Assembly (NCBI GenBank): GCA_934408725.1
Contig: CAKRVB010000025.1
Coordinates: 1 to 42,480 of the forward strand
DNA length: 42,480 nt
Direction of reading: 5' to 3'
From: an uncultured Marvinbryantia sp.
GTDB lineage: Bacteria > Bacillota > Clostridia > Lachnospirales > Lachnospiraceae
The notes beneath the pieces were generated by a model. It ran no database searches. It was given only the letters and a program-made list of their open reading frames with translations, and was not told the origin of the DNA. A program made the translations under genes and the position numbers. Shown here in pieces: positions 7,864-17,304 of this stretch (positions are counted from its first letter, which is position 1; each line of letters starts with the position of its first letter).

Positions 7864-9549
7864 GTGGAAAAGAAAGAAAACAAATCGAATTATTTAGTGC
7901 AGGGTACCATTCTTGCTGTGGCATCGATTATTGCCAGAGTCATTGGAATGATTTATCGAATTCCCCTGACCAATATACTGGGAGATGAGGGAAACGGTTA
8001 TTACACCACTGCCAATCAGATCTATACGATCCTGTTAATGATTTCCACTTTCAGCCTGCCTCTTGCCGTTTCCAAACTGGTTTCCGAACGGCTTCACCAG
8101 GGGCAGTATAAAAATGCACAGAAAGTATTCCGTTGTGCCATGCGCTTCTCTGTCATAGCAGGCGGCGTCATCTCATTGCTGACCTTCTTTCTGGCTGGCG
8201 TTATCTGTGGCAGCATTATGAAAGTAGACCATGCATCCTACGCCCTGCGTGTTCTGTCACCGGCTATCTTCATTTTTGCCATTGCGGGTGTTTTTCGGGG
8301 ATATTTTCAGGGGCATGAGTCCATGGTTCCTACAGCTGTTTCTCAGATTATTGAACAGATTGTAAACGCTTTTGTGTCTGTGATAGCAGCTGCGCTGTTA
8401 TTCCGTTATGGAGTCTCTGTTGCCGGAGATGATCCATCTATGAGACCGGCGATGGGAGCAGCGGGCGGTACATCCGGTACCGTAGTCAGTGTGGCGGTTG
8501 CACTTGTTTTTCTGGTTATTGTATATAGTATTTTTCAGAAATCCAATCGCAGGTATCTGCGCCATGACCAGACGAAAAGAACCGAGTCTGACCGGGCGAT
8601 TTATGCGGCTATTCTTACGACCATTTTACCGGTAGTACTGAGTACACTGATTTACAATATCACCCCGACGCTGGATCAGTCTATTTTTAATACGATCCTG
8701 GCGGGACAGGGGTATACCAAGGAACAATACACGATCATCTATGGTATTTACAGCGGAAAGTTTTATGTTCTGATGAACGTACCTCTGGTACTGGCTTCTT
8801 CGCTGGCCCCATCGGTAGTTCCGTCTTTATCGGCGGCTATGATTAACGGGGATTACCGTGATGCAAAGATCAAGGTGCGCACTACCATGCGCTATACGAT
8901 GATCATTACGATTCCATGTGCGGTGGGTCTGGCAGCGCTTGCTTCGCCGATTATGCAGCTGTTGTTCCGTGACAGCCACAGACTTCCTGCAAGCATTATG
9001 CAGGCAGGCGGGCTGATGATTGTTCTCTTTGCAATCTCTACGCTTTCCACAGCTGTTTTGCAGGGAATGAGCCGGATGAGAGAACCGGTAAAGCACAGTG
9101 CGATAGCGCTTGTGATCCATGTCATAGCTCTGATTCTCTTTTTAAAGAAATTTAATTTGAATATTTATGGTGTCGTATATGCCAATACACTGTTTGCGTT
9201 TATTGTATGTGTGTTGAATTCCATGGCCATTAAGAGACATCTGCATTATCGGCAGGAGATTCCGAAGACCTTTATCATTCCACTGATTTCTGCCGCATTT
9301 ATGGGAATCGCAGCCATGGCAGTATACTGGGGTGTCGATCATCTGATTCTGCTGGCAGGTGGAAGTGATCCTTCTTATATGCTTACTTACATTGCCAATG
9401 CGATTGCGGTTCTTCTGGCAGTTCTCATTGCCATTCTGGTATATGGGTTCTTCCTGATCCGTCTGAAAGGCATCCGTGAATCAGAGATTGAGACATTGCC
9501 AAAAGGTGCGACACTGATCGCAATTTTAAGAAAAATCAAATTTTTATAG
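7864..9549 (+). CDS. SpoVB-like polysaccharide flippase (MOP/MATE superfamily)
   Basis: 561 residues with about 14 hydrophobic segments, typical of the oligosaccharidyl-lipid flippase branch that includes SpoVB, YtgP/MurJ-type proteins and Wzx. The N-terminus NYLVQGTILAVASIIARVIGMIYRIPLTNILG is characteristic of this branch. It probably flips a lipid-linked cell-wall or spore-cortex precursor across the membrane. The start codon is GTG, with GGAGG 10 bases upstream. The sequence alone does not separate SpoVB from the YtgP/Amj-type lipid II flippases, so no symbol is given. Confidence 0.87.
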   Translation: MEKKENKSNYLVQGTILAVASIIARVIGMIYRIPLTNILGDEGNGYYTTANQIYTILLMISTFSLPLAVSKLVSERLHQGQYKNAQKVFRCAMRFSVIAGGVISLLTFFLAGVICGSIMKVDHASYALRVLSPAIFIFAIAGVFRGYFQGHESMVPTAVSQIIEQIVNAFVSVIAAALLFRYGVSVAGDDPSMRPAMGAAGGTSGTVVSVAVALVFLVIVYSIFQKSNRRYLRHDQTKRTESDRAIYAAILTTILPVVLSTLIYNITPTLDQSIFNTILAGQGYTKEQYTIIYGIYSGKFYVLMNVPLVLASSLAPSVVPSLSAAMINGDYRDAKIKVRTTMRYTMIITIPCAVGLAALASPIMQLLFRDSHRLPASIMQAGGLMIVLFAISTLSTAVLQGMSRMREPVKHSAIALVIHVIALILFLKKFNLNIYGVVYANTLFAFIVCVLNSMAIKRHLHYRQEIPKTFIIPLISAAFMGIAAMAVYWGVDHLILLAGGSDPSYMLTYIANAIAVLLAVLIAILVYGFFLIRLKGIRESEIETLPKGATLIAILRKIKFL

Positions 9550-9572
9550 GGATACAGCAGGAGGTTAAAAGG

Positions 9573-10418
9573 TTGGATATCCGTGAGACATTAAAAGACA
9601 AAAGCAGAATTATCATTAAGATCGGATCTTCTTCCCTGACGCATCCACAGACCGGTGCGCTGGATCTGACCAAGCTGGAGATTCTGATCCGTGAGATCTG
9701 TAATATTAAAAATATGGGAAAAGATGTGATTCTGGTATCTTCCGGTGCCATTGCTGTAGGCAGCCGGAGTGCCGGTTTTCAGAGAAAGCCCAAAAAACTG
9801 GAAGAGAAGCAGGCGTGTGCGGCCATCGGTCAGGCACAGCTGATGATGATTTATCAGAAGCTGTTCGCCGAATATGGTCATATGGCGGCACAGGTGCTGA
9901 TAACCAAGAATACGATTACGAATGATGAAAGCAGGCGTAATGCTTATAACACTTTTCAGGAATTGCTGAAACTGGATGCGATTCCGATTGTAAATGAAAA
10001 TGATACCGTATCTACTTATGAGATTCAATTTGGTGACAACGATACGTTGTCTGCCCTGGTGTCTTCTCTGGTAGGGGCTGATTTACTGATTCTGCTGTCG
10101 GATATTGACGGACTCTTTACCGATGATCCTCATCGAAATCCTGACGCAGAATTTATCCATGTAGTAGAGAATTTAAATGAAGATCTGATGAAAATGGGGA
10201 AAGGTACCACCAGTTCCGTAGGAACCGGCGGCATGAGCACCAAGCTGTCAGCAGCCAGAATAGCAACCTCGTCCGGGGCAGACATGATCATCGCCAACGG
10301 AAAAGATTTTCATATTATTCATAAACTTCTCCTGGGAGAAAACTTAGGCACCCTGTTTCTGGGAAAGAAAGATCATACGTTTTCGCTGGAAGAATATCTG
10401 CATAGCATCAATAAATAA
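9573..10418 (+). CDS. proB: Glutamate 5-kinase, short form without PUA domain
   Basis: 281 residues of the amino-acid kinase fold: IIIKIGSSSLT at the N-terminus, VLVSSGAIAVGS, NENDTVS and GTGGMSTKLSAARIA. ProB phosphorylates glutamate in the first step of proline synthesis. The start is TTG, with CAGGAGG 8 bases upstream. The protein ends just after the kinase domain, so the C-terminal PUA domain found in the longer (about 370-residue) enzymes is absent. proA, the usual next gene, is not in this window. Confidence 0.94.
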   Translation: MDIRETLKDKSRIIIKIGSSSLTHPQTGALDLTKLEILIREICNIKNMGKDVILVSSGAIAVGSRSAGFQRKPKKLEEKQACAAIGQAQLMMIYQKLFAEYGHMAAQVLITKNTITNDESRRNAYNTFQELLKLDAIPIVNENDTVSTYEIQFGDNDTLSALVSSLVGADLLILLSDIDGLFTDDPHRNPDAEFIHVVENLNEDLMKMGKGTTSSVGTGGMSTKLSAARIATSSGADMIIANGKDFHIIHKLLLGENLGTLFLGKKDHTFSLEEYLHSINK

Positions 10419-10433
10419 CAAACAGGAGGAACT

Positions 10434-10670
10434 ATGGGAGTTTCAGAAAAACAAATAGCACGTATTAATGAACTTGCACATAAAGCCAAGGCGGAAGGAC
10501 TGACTGCAGAAGAAAAAATGGAGCAGCAGGTACTTCGTGCAGAATATATCGCAGCATTCAGAGCCAGCTTAAAATCACAGCTGGATAATATTGATATCAA
10601 AGAAAAAGATGGAACGATTGTAAATCTGGGTGAAAAATACGGAGCAAAACATGGAAAAAAAGGAAATTAG
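10434..10670 (+). CDS. DUF896 (YnzC/YlaC-type) small helical protein
   Basis: 78 residues, matching the small DUF896 family in length and sequence (IARINELAHKAKAEGLTAEEKMEQQVLRAEYI). B. subtilis YnzC belongs to this family and folds as a helical hairpin; its role is not established. CAGGAGG precedes the ATG. The end of the gene overlaps the start of the next gene by 20 bases in a different frame, suggesting coupled translation. Confidence 0.88.
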   Translation: MGVSEKQIARINELAHKAKAEGLTAEEKMEQQVLRAEYIAAFRASLKSQLDNIDIKEKDGTIVNLGEKYGAKHGKKGN

Positions 10671-12606
10671 AAAAAAAGTATTCCAGGTCAGAAAAAGTTC
10701 TGATCCACAGGAATTAGAGAAAAAAAGCCAACTGATTAATCAGAAAATTATCGAGTTGCCGGCATTTCAAAATGCCGACACTATTTTTGTCTATATGGAC
10801 TGTAAGGGAGAAGTGTCTGTTCGGCCAATGCTTGAAGCAGCATGGGCTATGGGAAAGAAGACTGCCGCTCCAAAGGTAACAGGTCCTGATACCATGAAGT
10901 ATTATTACATTACTTCTTATGATGATCTGGCTCCTGGATATTATGATATTCCAGAACCAGTTACTGAGATCGAAGCAACGGAGGATGATGCTTTTTTGAT
11001 TGTGCCAGGCGTAGGATTTGATAAAAACCGCCATCGCTGTGGTTACGGACAGGGATTTTACGACCGTTTTCTGGCAGCTCATCCGGGTATGACCAGTGTA
11101 GCCATTGCCTTTGATTTTCAGGTATTTGACCAGATTCCTTCTGATCAGTATGATGTGGCACCAGAACTGCTGGTAACGGAATCTGCGATGTATGGAGAAA
11201 TCATCCCGAAAAAAGAACCGGAACGACAGTACTATTTCATGGAAAAATGCAGAGAAAAGATTGCTGAGCTCTCAAAGGAACTTGGACGTCCGCTGACGGC
11301 ATCTCCAATCACATTTGGCTGTCAGATGAATGCCCGGGACAGTGAGAAGCTGGCCGGTATTCTGGAAAAGATTGGCTATCAGCTGGTGGAAGGGGAAGAT
11401 GCAGACTTTGTCATTTATAACACCTGTACCGTAAGGGAAAATGCCAACCTGCGTGTTTATGGCCGCCTTGGAGTTCTTGGCGGTATTAAGAAAAAACATC
11501 CTCATATGCTGATCGCTTTATGTGGCTGCATGATGCAGGAAAAAGAAGTTGTGGAAAAGCTGCAGAAGAGTTATCGTTTTGTTGACCTGATCTTTGGAAC
11601 CCACAATATCTATAAGTTTGCGGAGCTGATTTACCAGCGGCTGACTTCCGGTAAGATGGTGATTGATGTCTGGAAGGACACGACCAGGATTGTCGAGGAC
11701 CTTCCGGTAGAGCGAAAATACCCATTTAAGTCCGGGGTGAACATCATGTTTGGCTGCAACAATTTCTGCAGTTACTGTATTGTTCCGTATGTTCGCGGCC
11801 GGGAACGAAGCAGAGAACCGAAGGATATTATCCGGGAAATAGAACGTCTGGTAGCGGACGGAGTGGTAGAAGTCATGCTTCTGGGACAGAATGTGAACTC
11901 TTATGGCAAAAATCTGGAACAGCCGGTTACGTTCGCACAGCTTCTTCAGGAAATTGAAAAAATAGAAGGTCTGGAACGGATCCGTTTTATGACTTCCCAT
12001 CCAAAAGATTTATCTGATGAATTGATTGAGGTGATGGCGCATTCGAAGAAAATCTGCAGGCATATGCATCTGCCTCTGCAGTCAGGAAGCAGCCGGCTTT
12101 TAAAGATTATGAACCGTCATTACGATAAAGAACAGTATCTGACGCTGGTGGAAAAATTAAAAGCTGCAATACCGGATATTTCCCTGACTACCGATATCAT
12201 TGTAGGTTTCCCGGGAGAGACAGAAGAAGACTTTGAAGAAACACTGGATGTGGTAAGAAAAGTTCGCTATGACAGTGCCTTTACTTTCATCTATTCCAAA
12301 CGTACCGGTACGCCTGCTGCCAAAATGGACAATCAGGTGCCGGAAGAAGTCGTAAAACCTCGTTTTGACCGTCTGTTAAAAGAAGTACAGGAAATCTCCA
12401 GAGAAGAATCTGCCCGGCTGACCGGTCAGACCCTGCCGGTACTGGTAGAAGAGATCAATGATCACGATGCCTCTCTGGTGACCGGACGATTGAGCAACAA
12501 TCTCCTGGTACATTTTCCGGGAACAGCTGATCTGATCGGAAAGATCGTAGATGTTTATCTGGCAGAATGTAAGGGCTTTTATTATATGGGAGAAATGAAG
12601 AAGTAA
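10651..12606 (+). CDS. miaB: Fused 5-formyltetrahydrofolate cyclo-ligase / MiaB methylthiotransferase
   Basis: 651-residue single open frame. Residues 1 to about 190 are a complete 5-FCL domain (KKVFQVRKSSD, LIVPGVGFD, GYGQGFYDRFL at 131-141) that converts 5-formyl-THF to 5,10-methenyl-THF. From about residue 197 it is a full MiaB: cluster cysteines 224, 259 and 293, the radical-SAM triad Cys369-x3-Cys373-x2-Cys376 (CNNFCSYC), and a C-terminal TRAM domain. MiaB adds the 2-methylthio group to i6A37 in tRNA. There is no stop, and no ribosome binding site before Met197, so a true fusion is likely unless there is a sequence error. The ATG at 10651 is chosen because GGAG lies 6 bases upstream; a GTG at 10630 is in frame but poorer. 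Its stop overlaps the mutS start (TAATG). Confidence 0.9.
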   Translation: MEKKEIRKKVFQVRKSSDPQELEKKSQLINQKIIELPAFQNADTIFVYMDCKGEVSVRPMLEAAWAMGKKTAAPKVTGPDTMKYYYITSYDDLAPGYYDIPEPVTEIEATEDDAFLIVPGVGFDKNRHRCGYGQGFYDRFLAAHPGMTSVAIAFDFQVFDQIPSDQYDVAPELLVTESAMYGEIIPKKEPERQYYFMEKCREKIAELSKELGRPLTASPITFGCQMNARDSEKLAGILEKIGYQLVEGEDADFVIYNTCTVRENANLRVYGRLGVLGGIKKKHPHMLIALCGCMMQEKEVVEKLQKSYRFVDLIFGTHNIYKFAELIYQRLTSGKMVIDVWKDTTRIVEDLPVERKYPFKSGVNIMFGCNNFCSYCIVPYVRGRERSREPKDIIREIERLVADGVVEVMLLGQNVNSYGKNLEQPVTFAQLLQEIEKIEGLERIRFMTSHPKDLSDELIEVMAHSKKICRHMHLPLQSGSSRLLKIMNRHYDKEQYLTLVEKLKAAIPDISLTTDIIVGFPGETEEDFEETLDVVRKVRYDSAFTFIYSKRTGTPAAKMDNQVPEEVVKPRFDRLLKEVQEISREESARLTGQTLPVLVEEINDHDASLVTGRLSNNLLVHFPGTADLIGKIVDVYLAECKGFYYMGEMKK

Positions 12607-15257
12607 TGAGTGACAAAAATACTATGACACCCATGATGCAGCAGTACTTGAAGACCAAAGAAGAGTACAGGGACTGCATCTTGTTTTACCGGCTGGGTGA
12701 CTTTTACGAAATGTTCTTTGACGATGCCATTACCGCATCCAGAGAACTGGAGATCACATTAACCGGAAAGAACTGCGGACTGGAGGAACGTGCACCAATG
12801 TGCGGTATTCCGTTCCATGCCGTAGACGGTTATCTGAATAAACTGGTATCCAAAGGCTATAAAGTAGCCATCTGTGAGCAGGTAGAGGATCCAAAGACCG
12901 CAAAAGGAATTGTAAAGCGGGAAGTGATTCGTATCGTGACACCTGGTACTACCTTAGATGCTCTGGCGCTGGATGAGACCAAGAATAATTACCTGATGTC
13001 CATTGTCTATACCGCAGATAAATATGGTATTTCTGTGGCAGATATTACTACCGGTGTTTATTTTGTAACAGAAGTAGATACGGCAAAGAAGCTGAATGAT
13101 GAGATCTCCAGATATTCTCCGTCTGAGATTATCTGTAACCATTCTTTTTATGTCAGCGGAATTGATGTGGAAGATTTCCGCACCCGTCTTGGGATCTCGG
13201 TTTATTCCCTGGACAGCTGGTATTTTGACGATGAGCTTTGTAAAAAGGCACTGATGGATCATTTTCATACGAGTACGCTTTCCGGTCTGGGACTGGATGA
13301 TTTTGACTGCGGCGTGATTGCAGCAGGTGCACTGCTGCAATATCTGATTGAGACACAGAAAACATCGATTTCCAACCTGACGAAGCTGACACCGTATATT
13401 ACTGGAAAATTTATGTTAATTGACAGCTCCAGCCGCCGCAATCTGGAACTGTGTGAGACCCTGCGGGAAAAGCAGAAGCGGGGATCACTTTTATGGGTAC
13501 TGGATAAGACGAAGACGGCCATGGGCGCCCGCATGCTGCGCAGTTTCATTGAGCAGCCTCTGATTGATCTGGAGGAGATTGAAAAGCGTCAGAAAGCCAT
13601 TGGCGAGCTGAATCAAAATGCCATTGCCAGAGAAGAGATCCGGGAATACTTAAATCCGGTCTATGACCTGGAGCGTCTGATCAGTAAGATCAGCTATCAG
13701 TCGGCAAATCCACGGGATCTGATTGCTTTTAAGAGCTCTCTGGAGATGCTTCCGGCGATCCGCTGTCTGCTGGATGATTTTCAGTGTGACCTGTTAAAAG
13801 AGATTCAGGCTGATCTGGACCCCCTTCAGGATCTGTATGAGCTGGTGGATCAGTCCATTATGGATGAACCACCGATTTCCGTCCGGGATGGGGATATGAT
13901 TAAGACCGGCTTCCATGAGGAAGTAGATAAGCTGCGCAATGCCAAGACAGAAGGCAAGACCTGGATTGCACAGCTGGAAGCGAAAGAGCGGGAAGCGACC
14001 GGAATCAAGAATCTGCGTATCAAGTACAACAAGGTATTTGGCTATTATCTGGAAGTGACGAATTCTTATAAGGATCTGGTTCCGGAACACTATATGCGAA
14101 AGCAGACCCTGGCCAATGCAGAACGTTACATCACACCGGAGTTAAAAGAGCTGGAAGATATGATTCTGGGAGCGGAAGATAAACTGGTGGCACTGGAATA
14201 TAACCTGTTTTGTGAAGTGCGGGACAAACTGGGGGCAGAGATTGTCCGTATCCAGAAGACGGCCAAAGCCATTGCCGCACTGGACGTATTTGCATCTCTT
14301 TCCCTGGTGGCTGAGCGGAATAATTATGTCTGCCCGAAGATGAATACGAAAGGGCTGATTCAGATCAAGGACGGCCGTCATCCGGTGGTAGAAAAAATGA
14401 TCGATCATGATATGTTCATTGCCAATGATACCCTGCTGGATAATGGAAAGAACCGTATTTCTATTATCACAGGTCCGAATATGGCCGGTAAATCCACGTA
14501 TATGCGTCAGACAGCGTTAATTGTGCTGATGGCTCAGATTGGATCCTTTGTACCGGCATCCAGTGCGAAAATTGGCATTGTAGACCGGATCTTTACCCGT
14601 GTAGGAGCATCCGATGATCTGGCTTCCGGTCAGAGCACATTTATGGTAGAGATGACGGAAGTTGCCAATATTCTGCGTAATGCCACCTCCAACAGTCTGT
14701 TGATTCTGGATGAAATCGGTCGTGGAACCAGTACCTTTGACGGCCTTAGTATTGCATGGGCGGTGGTAGAGCACATCAGCAATCCAAAGCTTCTTGGAGC
14801 CAAGACTTTATTTGCCACTCATTATCATGAGCTGACCGAACTGGAAGGCAAGCTTTCCAATGTAAATAATTATTGTATCGCCGTAAAAGAAAAAGGCGAT
14901 GATATTGTATTTTTACGAAAGATTGTCAAAGGCGGTGCAGACAAGAGTTACGGTATTCAGGTGGCCAAACTGGCCGGTGTACCGGACAGTGTCATTGAAC
15001 GTGCCAAGGAACTGGTACAGGAACTCAGCGATGCAGACATTACAGAGACCGTCAGTGAGATTGCACAGGAGAAAAAATTCAAAAGCAAAGTCCAGAAATA
15101 CGATCAGGTAGATCTGGAACAGATGACGCTGATGGATACCGTCAGTGACGAGGATGTCCTGAATGAGTTAAAAGAAATCGAGATTTCCACTCTGACACCG
15201 ATAGAAGCGCTGAATGTACTGAATCGTTTACAGAACCGATTAAAGAACAGATGGTAA
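12606..15257 (+). CDS. mutS: DNA mismatch repair ATPase MutS
   Basis: 883 residues, full length. The mismatch-binding domain I carries the Phe-x-Glu motif in LGDFYEMF. The ATPase domain has Walker A GPNMAGKS at 623-630, the signature around STFMVEMTEVANIL, and Walker B LLILDEIGRGTST. MutS recognises mismatches and small loops and recruits MutL. It starts at the stop of the miaB fusion and is followed by mutL after 14 bases, the standard mutSL pair. No missing key residue was seen. Confidence 0.98.
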   Translation: MSDKNTMTPMMQQYLKTKEEYRDCILFYRLGDFYEMFFDDAITASRELEITLTGKNCGLEERAPMCGIPFHAVDGYLNKLVSKGYKVAICEQVEDPKTAKGIVKREVIRIVTPGTTLDALALDETKNNYLMSIVYTADKYGISVADITTGVYFVTEVDTAKKLNDEISRYSPSEIICNHSFYVSGIDVEDFRTRLGISVYSLDSWYFDDELCKKALMDHFHTSTLSGLGLDDFDCGVIAAGALLQYLIETQKTSISNLTKLTPYITGKFMLIDSSSRRNLELCETLREKQKRGSLLWVLDKTKTAMGARMLRSFIEQPLIDLEEIEKRQKAIGELNQNAIAREEIREYLNPVYDLERLISKISYQSANPRDLIAFKSSLEMLPAIRCLLDDFQCDLLKEIQADLDPLQDLYELVDQSIMDEPPISVRDGDMIKTGFHEEVDKLRNAKTEGKTWIAQLEAKEREATGIKNLRIKYNKVFGYYLEVTNSYKDLVPEHYMRKQTLANAERYITPELKELEDMILGAEDKLVALEYNLFCEVRDKLGAEIVRIQKTAKAIAALDVFASLSLVAERNNYVCPKMNTKGLIQIKDGRHPVVEKMIDHDMFIANDTLLDNGKNRISIITGPNMAGKSTYMRQTALIVLMAQIGSFVPASSAKIGIVDRIFTRVGASDDLASGQSTFMVEMTEVANILRNATSNSLLILDEIGRGTSTFDGLSIAWAVVEHISNPKLLGAKTLFATHYHELTELEGKLSNVNNYCIAVKEKGDDIVFLRKIVKGGADKSYGIQVAKLAGVPDSVIERAKELVQELSDADITETVSEIAQEKKFKSKVQKYDQVDLEQMTLMDTVSDEDVLNELKEIEISTLTPIEALNVLNRLQNRLKNRW

Positions 15258-15271
15258 AGAAGGGCTGATAC

Positions 15272-17284
15272 ATGAATAAAATTGTCGTATTAGATGAACA
15301 GACCATTGATAAAATTGCAGCCGGGGAGGTCATTGAACGGCCGTCCTCTATTGTAAAAGAGCTGGTGGAAAATGCCATTGATGCAGGAGCCACGGCTGTT
15401 ACTGTTGAGATCAAAGAGGGAGGAATCTCTTTTATCCGTATCACAGATAACGGTTCCGGTATTGAAGCAGAGCAGATTCCAACTGCTTTTTTGCGTCATG
15501 CAACCAGTAAAATCCGAACGGCAGAAGATTTGCTGGATGTCACCTCCCTGGGGTTTCGTGGTGAGGCACTTTCCAGTATTGCAGCGGTCTGCCAGGTAGA
15601 ACTGATCAGTAAGACACCGGAAAGTCTGACCGGTACCCGCTATCTGATCGAAGGAGGAAAGGAAAAGAGTCTGGAAGAGATCGGTGCGCCTTCCGGCACT
15701 ACATTTCTGGTGCGGAACATTTTCTACAATACGCCGGCCAGAAAGAAGTTTTTAAAAACCCCTCAGACCGAAACGGGATATATCAGCGAACTGATGGAGC
15801 GCATGGCGCTGTCCCATCCGGAAGTATCCTTTAAATTTATTGCCGGTTCCCAGGTGAAGCTTCATACCTCCGGAAATCACCAGCTGAAAGATATTATCTA
15901 TAATATTTACGGAAGAGATATTACAAATAATCTTCTGGAAGTGGAAAAAACCTTTGAAAATGGAATGAAGATCACAGGATTCATTGGGAAACCGGTGATC
16001 TCCAGGGGAAACAGAAACTTTGAAAACTATTTCGTAAACGGACGGTATATTAAGAGTAAAATTATATCCAGGGCGATCGAGGATGCATACCAGTCCTTTA
16101 TGATGAAGCATAAATATCCATTTACCGTACTGCATTTCCAGATCGATACCGAGATGCTGGATATCAACGTGCATCCGACGAAGATGGAGCTGCGGTTTGC
16201 AGAAAATGAGAAATTATATCAGGATGTCTATCAGACCGTCCTGAACACTCTTTCCCATAAAGAGATGATTGTACAGGTCACTGTGGGAAACGAGGAAAAA
16301 GAAGTGCGCCCACAGGAGAAAAAAGGAAATCTGCCAGAACCATTTGAAAAAAGCCGGATTTCTTCGATGCTGACAGCTTCTGCACAAGGCAGAGGCATAC
16401 CGGAACGTGAGGCACAGCCATCGCGGGAGAAATTAAGTCTCCTGGCGCATCAGACATCCGTTCCTGTAAAAAAGCAGTTGAGCGAAGAAGATACCAGGGC
16501 GATCCGGGAGATTACATCGTCCTATACGGCACCATCCTGGCAGCCAGAAAGATCTGAGCGGGCGATGCAGTCTGCTGCATCATCAGAAGCCACAGACTCA
16601 CAGACTTCACCGGCTGCCAGATATTCCATGGAAATGGAGCAGATGGCGAACAGCAGCGTGAAAGAATCGGATTTCTTTTCAGAAAAACTGCTGGACCGTC
16701 AGAATGTAAAAGAACACCGGATTATTGGACAGCTGTTTGATACCTACTGGCTGATTGAATTCCGGGATAATCTTTTTATCATTGACCAGCATGCGGCACA
16801 CGAAAAGGTACTATACGAAAAAACCATGAAAGCGATGGACAGGCGGGAACACACCTCCCAGATTCTGAATCCGCCGGTGATACTGACCTTAAGCATTCAG
16901 GAAGCAGAGACGTTGCAGAAACATATGCCTTATTTCCAGAAGATTGGATTTGAGATTGAAGAATTCGGAGGCAAAGAATATGCCCTGAGAGCAGTACCGG
17001 ATAACCTGTTCGGTATTGCCAGGGATGATCTTTTTATTGAGATGCTGGATGCACTGGAGAGTCAGCCGCTAAATGTCAGCGTAGATCTTATCAAAGACCG
17101 GGTAGCTACCATGTCCTGCAAGGCAGCTGTGAAGGGTAATCATAAGCTGTCTGTCTCGGAAGTACATGCCCTGATCGATGAACTGATGACACTGGAGAAT
17201 CCTTACCACTGTCCTCACGGACGGCCAACGATTATCTCCATGTCCAAGTATGAGATTGAAAAGAAATTCAAACGAATTGTATAA
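15272..17284 (+). CDS. mutL: DNA mismatch repair endonuclease MutL
   Basis: 670 residues. The GHKL ATPase domain shows KIAAGEVIERPSSIVKELVENAIDA, DNGSGI and TSLGFRGEALSSIA. A variable Ser/Gln-rich linker covers about residues 340-470. The C-terminal domain keeps the endonuclease metal site DQHAAHEKVLYE starting at Asp505, with Cys616 (SCKAAVKG) and CPHGRP at 647-652. It is therefore the nicking type of MutL found in bacteria without MutH. AGAAGGG precedes the ATG. Confidence 0.97.
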   Translation: MNKIVVLDEQTIDKIAAGEVIERPSSIVKELVENAIDAGATAVTVEIKEGGISFIRITDNGSGIEAEQIPTAFLRHATSKIRTAEDLLDVTSLGFRGEALSSIAAVCQVELISKTPESLTGTRYLIEGGKEKSLEEIGAPSGTTFLVRNIFYNTPARKKFLKTPQTETGYISELMERMALSHPEVSFKFIAGSQVKLHTSGNHQLKDIIYNIYGRDITNNLLEVEKTFENGMKITGFIGKPVISRGNRNFENYFVNGRYIKSKIISRAIEDAYQSFMMKHKYPFTVLHFQIDTEMLDINVHPTKMELRFAENEKLYQDVYQTVLNTLSHKEMIVQVTVGNEEKEVRPQEKKGNLPEPFEKSRISSMLTASAQGRGIPEREAQPSREKLSLLAHQTSVPVKKQLSEEDTRAIREITSSYTAPSWQPERSERAMQSAASSEATDSQTSPAARYSMEMEQMANSSVKESDFFSEKLLDRQNVKEHRIIGQLFDTYWLIEFRDNLFIIDQHAAHEKVLYEKTMKAMDRREHTSQILNPPVILTLSIQEAETLQKHMPYFQKIGFEIEEFGGKEYALRAVPDNLFGIARDDLFIEMLDALESQPLNVSVDLIKDRVATMSCKAAVKGNHKLSVSEVHALIDELMTLENPYHCPHGRPTIISMSKYEIEKKFKRIV

Positions 17285-17304
17285 AAGAAATGAAAAGGAA
17301 ATCA

